From Actinomycetospora callitridis (GTDB lineage Bacteria; Actinomycetota; Actinomycetes; Mycobacteriales; Pseudonocardiaceae): a stretch of DNA of 64,000 nt. A model generated the notes under the pieces. It had not been told where the DNA came from, searched no databases, and was given only the letters and a program-made list of their open reading frames with translations. The first letter of the stretch is position 1. The number at the start of each line of letters is the position of its first letter. Positions 16,956 to 24,629 of this stretch are shown here, one piece after another. The position numbers were made by a program, and so were the translations under genes. The stretch lies in NCBI RefSeq assembly GCF_028737265.1, contig NZ_JAQZAK010000002.1:806001-870000 (forward strand), in the 5' to 3' direction.

Positions 16956-17396
16956 GTGAACACGAAGATCGAGACGGCGGGACGGGTCCTGGCCGGACTC
17001 CTCGGGTTCGTCCTCCTCGCGACCGGCGCCGTGGCGACCTTCATCGCCGGCACCAACAGCATCGGGCTGGGATTCATGCTCGCCGCCGGAGCGATCCTGA
17101 CGATCCTCGCCGCCACGGGAGTCCTGCCCCAGAAGTTCAGCATCTCCAAGGACAGCATCGACATCGCCTACAAACAGGGCGCGGAAGAGGGCTCGAAGAA
17201 CACGAAGGACGCCACCAAGGACGCGCTGACGAAGGCCACGGCGGCGGATTCCGACCTCGCCTCGGAGCTGGCGAAGCTGGACGACCCGCAGTCGATCGGC
17301 AAGGTCCTCACGAGCCACCTGAACCACGCGATCGACGCCGACGTGCCCGAGCCCGCCGAGACCGCGAGCATGCTGGCCGGGCGGCGTCTCGTCTAG
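16956..17396 (+). CDS. Two-helix membrane protein of unknown function
   Basis: This 146-residue protein has two N-terminal transmembrane helices (VLAGLLGFVLLATGAVA and FMLAAGAILTILAATG, about residues 10-58), then a hydrophilic, Lys/Asp/Ala-rich helical tail (KNTKDATKDALTKATAADSD). No family is recognised. The GTG follows a GGGGGGATC run. Its TAG stop lies inside the degenerate att copy that starts at 17394, so its C-terminus may have been altered when an element integrated there. Confidence 0.65.
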   Translation: MNTKIETAGRVLAGLLGFVLLATGAVATFIAGTNSIGLGFMLAAGAILTILAATGVLPQKFSISKDSIDIAYKQGAEEGSKNTKDATKDALTKATAADSDLASELAKLDDPQSIGKVLTSHLNHAIDADVPEPAETASMLAGRRLV

Positions 17397-17440
17397 CCGA
17401 TCTGGCGTCGCTCGGCGCTCTCCAGTAGGGCGTGCGGTCG
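17394..17440 (+). repeat. Degenerate third copy of the AICE attachment sequence
   Basis: The stretch starting tagccgatctggcgtcgctc resembles both AICE end repeats (18638-18694 and 32896-32952) over about 43 bases, with several substitutions and one missing base. Read on the minus strand with the gap filled, it still recalls the acyl-CoA ligase C-terminus (PYWE-AE-R-IG-stop). It looks like the far end of an older integration at the same gene. Confidence 0.65.
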
Positions 17441-17511
17441 TCTCGAGGACTCGAACGATCGTGGTCGATCACCAGGTGGTTCCGTCGTCCGCGCCGGCCT
17501 GACGCTGTTGA

Positions 17512-18051
17512 TCACGGCCTAGGCGGTGACACGCGGACGTCTCCGCTCGCGCCCGCCAGCTCGGTCTCCAGGCGTTGCCACCGGGCGGCCATCGCGTTGT
17601 TCCAGAGCGCGACGACGAGCACCAGGGCGACCGCGGCGAGGGGAATCCCGATCGGAGCGGTCGGCTGCATGAGAAGGAAGCCCTGCATGAGAGCGACGGC
17701 GGGCAGGGTCGGCGCGGCGTCGTGGGCAGCTCGGGCGCGGTAGGCCGCGTATCGCCGAGTGACCTCGCCGAGGCGGGCCGGAACCGACTCGGGGTGTCGC
17801 CACGCGCGTCGCACGATGCGCCGGTCCTCGCGCGGGAGCCGTCGAGCTGCTCGCCGTGCCGCCTGGTCGCTCCGGACGTGGGGCACCGTCCGCGCGATCA
17901 GCACGACGAGCACGAGGAGCCCGACACCGACCGGGGCGAGCTGGACAGCGGCAGGCAACGGCTCGGCACGTTCGCGGGCCAGCCCGGCCGCCACCAGGCA
18001 CACACCGACGACAGCCCAGAGCCCGAGCTGCACACGCGTCGTCGCCGGCAT
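17512..18051 (-). CDS. Hypothetical membrane protein
   Basis: This 179-residue protein has two N-terminal transmembrane helices (LGLWAVVGVCLVAAGLA and VGVGLLVLVVLIARTV), a basic Arg-rich middle (RRAARRLPREDRRIVRRAW) and a C-terminal hydrophobic pair around PIGIPLAAVALVLVVALW. No family is recognised. It lies between the degenerate att copy and the AICE left end, so it may belong to a remnant of an earlier element. Confidence 0.6.
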   Translation of the reverse strand: MPATTRVQLGLWAVVGVCLVAAGLARERAEPLPAAVQLAPVGVGLLVLVVLIARTVPHVRSDQAARRAARRLPREDRRIVRRAWRHPESVPARLGEVTRRYAAYRARAAHDAAPTLPAVALMQGFLLMQPTAPIGIPLAAVALVLVVALWNNAMAARWQRLETELAGASGDVRVSPPRP

Positions 18052-18099
18052 CGGCCCCTCCTGTCCCTCAGGCGTCCGTCCCGCGGGATTCGCCCCGGA

Positions 18100-18459
18100 T
18101 CAGCTGTAGAGGTCGTTGCCGCGCGAGAACTCGACGAAGGTGCACGGCTCGTCGCCGACGCTCCAGGCGTCGTGGCCGGGCGGCAGAAGCATCACGTTGT
18201 GCGGCCCGAACTCATCCTCGGACCCGTCGTCCATGACGACGTGCAGGGTGCCGGACAGCACCAGGGCCACGTGGGGCAGCTCGCAGGACTCGGTGCCCAT
18301 GTCCGGCTTGAGGTCCTTCGACCACTTCGCGCCGACTCCGAACGTCACCTCGGTGACGCTGACGCCGTCCAACTCGACCGTCTTCTTCGAGATGGCCCCG
18401 TGAGTGTCGGCCGGGGCGGCAGCGAGGTCGCCCTTCTGCATGCCGGTGGTCGGGTTCAT
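18100..18459 (-). CDS. Single-domain cupin protein
   Basis: This 119-residue cupin has a beta-barrel core with the two motif regions around ESCELPHVALVLSGTLHV and GPHNVMLLPPGHDAWSVG. The conserved His residues suggest a metal-binding small-molecule enzyme or sensor, but no substrate is indicated. The ATG at 18459 has GAGGAG at good spacing, preferred over a GTG-type extension. It sits in the 1.2-kb strip between the degenerate att copy and attL, next to a TraB fragment, so it may be cargo left by an older AICE. Confidence 0.8.
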   Translation of the reverse strand: MNPTTGMQKGDLAAAPADTHGAISKKTVELDGVSVTEVTFGVGAKWSKDLKPDMGTESCELPHVALVLSGTLHVVMDDGSEDEFGPHNVMLLPPGHDAWSVGDEPCTFVEFSRGNDLYS

Positions 18460-18554
18460 CACGTGGCTCCTCGTTCCGAGGTCGTTCTGACCCGGCAAAT
18501 CATGCCCGCACCCGTGCAGGGTCCGCGATGGATGTGGTGCTTGCGACCGCAGCA

Positions 18555-18600
18555 GTGATGCTGGCCCAGCGGTTCGAGGCCACTGCCGTCGGCGGCGGCT
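18555..18600 (+). pseudogene. Fragment of an FtsK/TraB transfer gene
   Basis: These 46 bases match bases 29991-30036 of the intact TraB gene at about 40 positions. In frame they encode VMLAQRFEATAVGGG, against LMLAQRFEATAVGGG in the intact gene. Homology does not clearly continue on either side. It is a relic of a second, related element next to attL. Confidence 0.7.
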
Positions 18601-18637
18601 TGGGAGCCGACGCTTCCGCAGGTCAACGCGGCTCTCA

Positions 18638-18694
18638 GCCGATGTGGCGCCCCTCGGCGTGCTCCCAGTAGGGCTTGCGGAGGTCCTTCTTGAG
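18638..18694 (+). repeat. attL direct repeat of the AICE
   Basis: This 57-base copy differs from attR at three positions. On the minus strand it encodes the acyl-CoA ligase tail LKKDLRKPYWEHAEGRHIG, ending in TGA instead of TAG. Similarity ends sharply at 18694/18695. It is the displaced original 3' end of the target gene or that of an earlier occupant. Confidence 0.85.
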
Positions 18695-18766
18695 TACCTG
18701 ACGGCCCACGTCCGGGCAGCGGTCTCACCTGCGGGAACAAGGGCTGTTGACGATCATTGTGACCGG

Positions 18767-18790
18767 TCTGTTCCGTGGTGGTTCCGCGCG
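18767..18790 (+). other. Candidate integrase arm-type site near attL
   Basis: The 24 bases beginning tctgttccgtg and ending gttccgcgcg match 32784-32807 near attR at 21 positions. Paired copies just inside both ends fit arm-type binding sites of tyrosine integrases. Binding is inferred. Confidence 0.45.
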
Positions 18791-18868
18791 CCGTCGATGG
18801 CCGACGTAGCCAGCCGCTGTCAGATCGGGTTAGGACCCACCGGGAGCGAGCCGGTTCGGCGACTCTGG

Positions 18869-19192
18869 TCACCCACGTTCAAAGGCCGCGCGCCGCGCTT
18901 CCAACTCATCGAAGCACGAGTGGCAGCGCCAACGCCCCCCGTACGCCGCGCCGTCCTTCCGGCAGACGCCGTGTCCGCAGTAACTGCAGACTCCCGAGGC
19001 GCGCGCGCCACAGGAGCAACTGTTCGGAGCGGGCCGGGCTGGCGACGGCGAATCGCAGTACCGGTGGCCGCATCGACCTTCGATCGGGGTGCCAGTTCGA
19101 AGGTCGACGTCGACGACCGCGCGCGAAGCGCACTCGAACAGCCCACCGCCCAGATCGTGGCGGACGGAGCCCCTGCACCGTGGACAGCTCAA
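18869..19192 (-). CDS. Cys-rich zinc-ribbon hypothetical protein
   Basis: This 107-residue protein is rich in paired cysteines and histidines: CPRC at the N-terminus, CGHRYCD, CSCGARASGVCSYCGHGVC and CHSC. Together they could form two or three zinc ribbons. The start is TTG with a run of G upstream. It is the first gene inside attL and the only one of the left arm on the minus strand. No family name can be given; a nucleic-acid-binding role on the element is a guess. Confidence 0.6.
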   Translation of the reverse strand: MSCPRCRGSVRHDLGGGLFECASRAVVDVDLRTGTPIEGRCGHRYCDSPSPARPAPNSCSCGARASGVCSYCGHGVCRKDGAAYGGRWRCHSCFDELEARRAAFERG

Positions 19193-19710
19193 CCAGGCCC
19201 CCCGTCTGACTCCTTAGAGTTCGCTCTCGGCTCAGTGTCCGTTACGGGCACTTCCCGTAAGCGGGCCGGCCTCGGGGTCTCTCCCTCGGCGGCGCGGGCT
19301 CTGCCCTGCCGGGCCGCTCGTGCGGGTGCAAGCGCCCCGGTCGTCGATGGCCGGCGCTCACGTTGCTCGGTGGCGCTTGCGGCTGTGCGGGCGGTCTGGC
19401 AGCCCTCGGGCGCGTCGTCGTGGGTGAGGCCCCGCCCCAGCCACCACCACCCCCCCGCCCCGGAACTCGTCGCTGGTGGGGACTCTCCTGAGGTCGGTGC
19501 CCGGGTCCAGGGCGGAGCGCCTGGCCGCCGGAGGCTCGTCCTGCTCCCGGCCGCCGCCATGGTCCAGGTCCTCGCTGTCGCCGTCGTGGTGGCCGGCCCG
19601 GGGGTCGGCCGCGCGCCACGGGACGAAGACAGGAGTGAGAGCGTGGCCGGCCCGGAAGGGCCGGCCACCGCCGGCGCGCCAGCGCCGGCTCTGACCGCTG
19701 GTGGTGCTCG
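19193..19710. other. Region upstream of rep, candidate replication origin
   Basis: These 518 bases contain no supported gene. They are GC-rich and repetitive and end in two perfect hairpins (19643-19689) before the replication initiator start. In rolling-circle AICEs the double-strand origin commonly lies near rep, so this is the best place for it. No nick site is identified. Confidence 0.4.
19643..19689. repeat. Tandem perfect hairpins before rep
   Basis: The first hairpin has an 11-bp stem gtggccggccc with loop ggaa (19643-19668). The second has an 8-bp stem gccggcgc with loop gcca (19670-19689). They end 21 bases before the rep GTG. They could be part of the origin, a terminator or a translational control element. 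Confidence 0.6.
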
Positions 19711-21132
19711 GTGAGCGGGCGGGTTCTCGGTAAAGGGGTAACAGCTCTTCGACCCGGCCGGCGCCGCCGCGAGGACCACACCCCCGACCGCCGCGGTCCA
19801 GGGCGGGCTCGTGGTGCGGGCAAGGGCGCCGAGGCCGTCGAGCGCCAGCGCCAGGAGCGCTCGCAGGCTCGTCGCCGGGACCGCTGGGCCCGCCGCCGCC
19901 AGCTCCGGAAAGTGTCGCAGCTCAAACGGGTCCGCGAGTGCGGCCACAAGATCGGCGGTCCGGACGCGGGTCCGACGCTGGGGGTGATCACGAACAAGGA
20001 CGGCACCCGCTCAGCAGCCTATGGCGGGCTCAAGCACTGCGGGTCGGTCTGGACGTGCCCGGTGTGCGCGGTCAAGGTCGCCACCCGGCGCGCTGACGAT
20101 CTCGCCGCGGTGATGCGCGTCGTGCACGAGCGAGGCGGGTCGGCGTTCATGCTGACGCTGACGATGCGCCACGCCCGCGGCGATCGCCTCGGCCTCTCGA
20201 CTGCCGAGCGGCGTCGGCGGGACCTGCTCGAGGAACGCCGCACTGATCGTGAGGTCGCGGAGGCCAACGGCTGGGATGTCGATGAGCGTGCCGCCGAAGC
20301 CGAGGAGATCGAGCTCGCCGGCATCAAGGCCTGCGAAGGCTGTTGGGACGTCCTGGGCTACGCCTGGGCCTCCGTCACCAGCGGCTCCACCTGGGTGAAG
20401 GACTCCGCCCTGTTCGGGGGGCTGCTGGGTTGGGCGCGGGTCGTGGAGGTCACTGATGGCGCCAACGGCTGGCATGTCCACGTCCACGCGCTGCTGTGCT
20501 TCGCCGACGACGTCTCCGCCGAGCTCGTCGCCGCCGGCGTCGGCGCGCGCATGTTCGGCCGCTGGCGCCGCGCGCTGGAGCGCAAGGGCTTCGACGCCTC
20601 CGACGCCCACGGCTGGGACCTGCGCAAGGCCCAGCTCGGCGAGGGCGACCTGGCCGACTACTTCACCAAGATGGCCCACGAAGTCACCGGCGCCCCCGGC
20701 AAACATAGTCGCGCCCGCGGTGGTCGCACCCCTATGCAGCTGCTCGCCGACGCCGTCGACACCTACGAGGCATCGGTCGTGGCTCGATGGTGGGAGTGGG
20801 AGGAGGCGTCGGACGGTCGGCGCCAACTCACCTGGTCTCGTGGCGCGCGGGACTTGCGCGCCCTTGCCGGTCTCGACGAGGAAGCCACCGACGAGGAAGT
20901 CGCGAGGGAAGATCGGGGTTCGGACGTGCGTCTCGGGCTAGAGCCTGACACCTGGAACTGGCTCACGGCTGGGCACCACGAAGTCGCTCTCCTGGAGGCG
21001 ACAGAGACTAGCGGCCTGGCTGGAGCCCAACGATGGCTTGACGAGCGAGGCCTTGCTTACACCGAGGCGCTCGCAGCAGCGCGACCTGCCAAACGGTACC
21101 CTACTGCACGGCTGGCTGTTCCTGCACCGTGA
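19711..21132 (+). CDS. Rolling-circle replication initiator (RepSA-like, HUH endonuclease)
   Basis: This 473-residue initiator would nick the element's double-strand origin and drive rolling-circle replication of the excised circle. After a basic N-terminus come a Cys motif (CGSVWTCPVCAVK, residues 110-122), the motif LTLTMRH and the metal-binding HUH motif GWHVHVHALL at about residues 252-261. The candidate catalytic Tyr is in LADYFTKMAHEVTG near residue 316. The C-terminal 120 residues have no assigned role. The GTG start follows two GC hairpins. Such Rep proteins are typical of actinomycete plasmids and AICEs. Confidence 0.9.
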   Translation: MSGRVLGKGVTALRPGRRRREDHTPDRRGPGRARGAGKGAEAVERQRQERSQARRRDRWARRRQLRKVSQLKRVRECGHKIGGPDAGPTLGVITNKDGTRSAAYGGLKHCGSVWTCPVCAVKVATRRADDLAAVMRVVHERGGSAFMLTLTMRHARGDRLGLSTAERRRRDLLEERRTDREVAEANGWDVDERAAEAEEIELAGIKACEGCWDVLGYAWASVTSGSTWVKDSALFGGLLGWARVVEVTDGANGWHVHVHALLCFADDVSAELVAAGVGARMFGRWRRALERKGFDASDAHGWDLRKAQLGEGDLADYFTKMAHEVTGAPGKHSRARGGRTPMQLLADAVDTYEASVVARWWEWEEASDGRRQLTWSRGARDLRALAGLDEEATDEEVAREDRGSDVRLGLEPDTWNWLTAGHHEVALLEATETSGLAGAQRWLDERGLAYTEALAAARPAKRYPTARLAVPAP

Positions 21133-21197
21133 CGTACTGTAACGCCCGCCGACTGTGACGCGAGAAGGAGTTAGGCCGCGTCAATCTTGGGGGACAC

Positions 21198-22982
21198 TTG
21201 TCGAACAGCGCACTGACAGCCTTTGCGAGCAGAGACGACCTCGCTCGCTATGGCTCAAACGGCCTGATCCTGTTCGCGCTCCAGATGAACTTCGGGATCG
21301 AGGATATTCACAGCGTCGCTGCTTCCGCGTTAACTGACGGACCCGACGACAAGAGCTGCGACCTCGTCTATGTTGATCGAGCAACATCCTGCATCGTGCT
21401 GGCTCAGGGCTACTTTGCCGACATACCCAAAGCATCAGCTAAGGCCTCCAAAGCATCCGACCTCAATGCCGCCGTCTCATGGTTGCTGAATGGCAAGCTT
21501 GAGGAGATGCCAGACGCGCTGAGGTCCGCCGCTATGGAGGTACGACAAGCCCTAGAAGAGGACCGCATTAGCTCCGTTGAGCTCTGGTACGTGCACAATT
21601 GCCCGGAGTCGGACAACGCGACGCGGGAAGTCGAGCAAGCGGCATCGACCGCGAAGCACCTCATTGATAGCCACTACTCCCCTGACTCAATCACATCCAT
21701 TGTCGCCCGCGAGATCGGCAGGGACAAGCTAGAGAACTGGTACCGCCGCACCGAAGTTCCGATCATTGTCACCGACGAGTTCCGTGTGCCAGTGATCGAC
21801 GGGTTCGCGGAGCGCACCGATAAATGGACATCCTTCTGCACCTCAGTGCCGGGCGCTTGGTTGCGGCAGATTTGGCTCGAGCATGAGACCGATCTCCTGT
21901 CGCCGAATGTTCGCGACTACCTTGGCCTAGTTCGCTCAGAGAAGAACATCAACTTCGGAATCAAGAAATCAGCACGCGAAGACGCGTCGCAGTTCTGGAT
22001 CTACAACAACGGCTTAACTATCGTTGTCAACGAGATCGAGATACCGGAGGATCTGGGTCTCGGCCTGACCGAGCTGGTCGTGAGAGGTTTGGGCATCGTC
22101 AATGGCGCTCAGACGACGGGCACCCTCGGCACCCTTTCGGACAGCGAAGCTAGTGCACTACCAGATTTACGCGTCATGGTTCGCTTCGTGAAGTGCCAAG
22201 ACCCCGATGTGTTAAGAGACATAGTTCGTTACAACAACACCCAGAACAAGATCGAGGCCGCTGATTTCCGCAGCAACGACGCTGTGCAGGATCGCTTGCG
22301 TGCGGAGTTCGACAGCATTCCGGAGGCAGAGTACCGAGGCGGTCGCCGAGGTGGCGTGCGTGACGCGATCGAACGGAAGAAGAACCTCATCGCGAACAAC
22401 GGGGCCGCCCAAGCTCTAGCCGCCTTCCACGGTCGTCCCAACCTCGCGTATAACGACACGAGGTTGGTCTGGACCGACGACGCGATCTACGCCCAGCTGT
22501 TCTCGGACCGCACTACAGCGCGACACATTGTGCTCTGCCACTCGCTGCTGCGCTCGATCGAAGAGGCAAAGCAGGAGATTCAGAGCACGCCAGAGGCTGG
22601 ACGGACCGACATGCAGCGCGCGGCGATGGACTATTTCCGCCGGCGAGGATCACTGCAAGTCCTCTGCGCCGCCATATCGGCGAGCATCGAGTCGATCGTG
22701 GGCTTCGCGATACCTGACCGATTCGGAGTTCGCTTCAGCGACAACTGCTCCCCGCGGCTTGCGGCTGAACGCTGGTCCTCGATTGTCCAAGCATGTCTTC
22801 CTTTCGCACCAAACTTGAAGACCGCGTGCGATCGCGATCTTCAGAACAGCGAGAAGGTTCGCGATGCTCTTGCCATGTTCGCGCAGTTCATTGCAGCTAC
22901 GAGGCTCAGCAATCAAACGCTATTCGATTCATTTGCCGACAACGTACAGTACGTGGGCACTCCTGTAACGAATTCTCACTGA
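21198..22982 (+). CDS. AIPR-family abortive infection protein
   Basis: This 594-residue protein carries the AIPR domain, found in phage-resistance and restriction-linked loci. Diagnostic segments are FWIYNNGLTIVVNEIE (about residues 265-280), GLGIVNGAQTTGTLGTL and RYNNTQNKIEAADFRSND, the conserved YNN and NGAQT blocks. The TTG start at 21198 follows TTGGGGGA. Base composition is clearly lower in GC than rep and the chromosome, a mark of recent transfer. No methylase or nuclease gene is adjacent, so it would act alone or with other cargo. A defence role is inferred from the family; the biochemical activity is not known. Confidence 0.85.
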   Translation: MSNSALTAFASRDDLARYGSNGLILFALQMNFGIEDIHSVAASALTDGPDDKSCDLVYVDRATSCIVLAQGYFADIPKASAKASKASDLNAAVSWLLNGKLEEMPDALRSAAMEVRQALEEDRISSVELWYVHNCPESDNATREVEQAASTAKHLIDSHYSPDSITSIVAREIGRDKLENWYRRTEVPIIVTDEFRVPVIDGFAERTDKWTSFCTSVPGAWLRQIWLEHETDLLSPNVRDYLGLVRSEKNINFGIKKSAREDASQFWIYNNGLTIVVNEIEIPEDLGLGLTELVVRGLGIVNGAQTTGTLGTLSDSEASALPDLRVMVRFVKCQDPDVLRDIVRYNNTQNKIEAADFRSNDAVQDRLRAEFDSIPEAEYRGGRRGGVRDAIERKKNLIANNGAAQALAAFHGRPNLAYNDTRLVWTDDAIYAQLFSDRTTARHIVLCHSLLRSIEEAKQEIQSTPEAGRTDMQRAAMDYFRRRGSLQVLCAAISASIESIVGFAIPDRFGVRFSDNCSPRLAAERWSSIVQACLPFAPNLKTACDRDLQNSEKVRDALAMFAQFIAATRLSNQTLFDSFADNVQYVGTPVTNSH

Positions 22983-23471
22983 CGCCGCTGATTTTACTGA
23001 CCCAAGTTGAGCAGGCGCAGGACCGGGTGGCACAATCGGTCCGTTCCCCGCTCGAAAGCTCACTCGCGGGTCCGGCCTCATTGTGATTCGAGCTGAGGGC
23101 TTGTGACTGATCCGCCCTAGGGGGCACCCAAACTGATTCTAGCGAGTTGCCGACTGCGCCGGTTTCCGCCCCGTCGTGAGTACAACAAGCGGAGGTCTAT
23201 CGAGTCGGCACTGGCGAGGATCGCAGCCAGCAGCTGGCCTCCTGCCGCTTCAGTGCGACGCGATCGGTGACCATAGATCGCATTAGGGCACTCGTCGAGG
23301 AGCCAGACTGCTCAGTCTTTCTGTGGCGGTTACGCCGCGCCACTCCTTGTTGCACTCGGTGATCAGACCGAGTCGTTAGCGGTCGCACGTATCCAGAGAA
23401 GGGGCGAACGCAGTGACGTTGCCGCTTTAGCCTATAGTGTTGATGCGACCGGCCGACATCGCGGGAGAGAC
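22983..23471. other. Intergenic stretch inside the AICE cargo
   Basis: These 489 bases separate the AIPR gene from the CYTH operon. No open frame shows a ribosome site plus coding composition. A tatagt hexamer near 23436, about 35 bases before the CYTH start, could be a -10 element for the operon; a matching -35 is not obvious. Confidence 0.4.
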
Positions 23472-24014
23472 GTGTTCGAACTTGAGATCAAACTGGCGGT
23501 CAAGGATTTCGAAACCGCCTATTCTGCGCTAATCGACGCAGGGGTGGTGTTTGCCGAGCGCATTAGCCAGTACGACTCGATTTTCGCCGCCTCGCCGGAG
23601 ACGATTACGAAACCGAGACCGGGGACGGTTGTTGCGCGGGTTCGCCAGCAGGGGTCCAAATCACTACTCAACGTCAAGAGGCACCTGACGAATGAGCTGG
23701 ACTGCGAGGAACACGAATTCTCCGTGTCCGATGAAGCCGAGGCTAAAGCCTTCCTTCAGATTCTGGGCCTTCAGCAAGTCGTAGAAGTTAAGAAAGACCG
23801 ATTGAAAGGCAAGTTGGGCGATAAGACTGTATGCCTAGATTCCGTACATGGGCTCGGTTCCTTCGTCGAGTTCGAGCTCATATCGAACGAACAGCCAAGA
23901 GCTGGCGAGCAAGATGCGCTCCTGGTAGAAGCCCGATCAGCGCTGGGGCCCGCAGTCGTCGACCGCGTGTCGATGGGCTACGACCGAATGATTCTGGAAG
24001 CCACGAGTGAATAA
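23472..24014 (+). CDS. CYTH-domain protein (class IV adenylate cyclase / triphosphatase fold)
   Basis: This 180-residue CYTH protein has the signature ExExK as FELEIK (Glu3, Glu5, Lys7) at the start of the triphosphate tunnel, later basic and acidic strands (VVARVRQQG, LLNVKRHL, EEHEFSV) and the FVEFELI strand. Family members are CyaB adenylate cyclases, thiamine triphosphatases and other triphosphate hydrolases, so the substrate is a nucleoside or other organic triphosphate. The GTG start has GGGAGAGA upstream and is the first gene of a tight operon. Its stop overlaps the next gene by eight bases. Whether it cyclises or hydrolyses cannot be told. Confidence 0.85.
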   Translation: MFELEIKLAVKDFETAYSALIDAGVVFAERISQYDSIFAASPETITKPRPGTVVARVRQQGSKSLLNVKRHLTNELDCEEHEFSVSDEAEAKAFLQILGLQQVVEVKKDRLKGKLGDKTVCLDSVHGLGSFVEFELISNEQPRAGEQDALLVEARSALGPAVVDRVSMGYDRMILEATSE

Positions 24015-24612
24015 CTCTAACGGCTACTCAGGGTACTTCCTCGCCGCAGCACCGTTCCATACGACTAAGTTTGGCGACTTCGACATTCTGGCCTCTCCGG
24101 GTCCTCGCACTGGCAGTGAGAATGTAACTCTCGTCAAGGGTTCAGTTGCTGGCTCCGGTTCAGTCTTATGTCGTGTCGCATCCGCTTGCCTTACCTCAAC
24201 TGCCTTCGGAGCCGCTGACTGCGACTGTGCAGGCCAACTGGATGATGCACTAACCCGGATCGCAGAGCAGTCGAGAGGCGTGCTGCTCTACCTTGCACAA
24301 GAAGGTCGAGGAAACGGTCTAGTTAGCAAGATTGCCGCTATGAACGGCAAGGAAAAAGGGCTCGACACCTTCCGCGCCACGGAGGAGCTAGGGCTTGACC
24401 CCGACGTGCGGAGTTACAATGCCGCGGCCAGGATTCTCTCCGAACTACGTATCAAGTCGATCGTGCTCATGACCAACAACCCCGACAAAGAAACGGCGCT
24501 GACGTCGAATGGGGTGCAGGTCGAAGGCATGCTTCCATGTATTGACGCACACCCACCTGCTCGATCGTTGATACATCTCAACGCAAAGCGGGCCCTAGGT
24601 CATATGCTGTAG
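24007..24612 (+). CDS. GTP cyclohydrolase II homologue (RibA-like), cargo copy
   Basis: This 201-residue protein covers the whole RibA catalytic domain. The zinc cysteines keep the exact family spacing: Cys61, Cys72 and Cys74 in CLTSTAFGAADCDC. LLYLAQEGRGNGL, the DVR catalytic pair (Asp133, Arg135) and MTNNPDKETAL are also present. The two residues after the LLY motif differ from E. coli RibA (LA for HR). It should open the imidazole ring of GTP or a related nucleotide. It is not next to other rib genes but sits between a CYTH protein and a degenerate dCTP-deaminase fold, suggesting a specialised nucleotide product rather than riboflavin supply. Confidence 0.85.
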   Translation: MNNSNGYSGYFLAAAPFHTTKFGDFDILASPGPRTGSENVTLVKGSVAGSGSVLCRVASACLTSTAFGAADCDCAGQLDDALTRIAEQSRGVLLYLAQEGRGNGLVSKIAAMNGKEKGLDTFRATEELGLDPDVRSYNAAARILSELRIKSIVLMTNNPDKETALTSNGVQVEGMLPCIDAHPPARSLIHLNAKRALGHML

Positions 24613-24629
24613 CCACCCCGGGGGGAATA

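Noticed and set aside
19189..19947. Minus-strand open frames opposite the rep upstream region and rep start
   Set aside because: They cross two perfect hairpins and the Rep N-terminus, are rich in Arg/Pro/Ala shadow sequence and show no family features.
23197..23388. A 63-residue minus-strand frame in the AICE cargo gap
   Set aside because: No ribosome site, domain or supporting composition; it is probably chance.
24007..24612. RibA homologue as part of a riboflavin operon
   Set aside because: No ribB, ribD, ribE or ribH gene or FMN riboswitch is nearby; it is embedded in AICE cargo with unrelated families.
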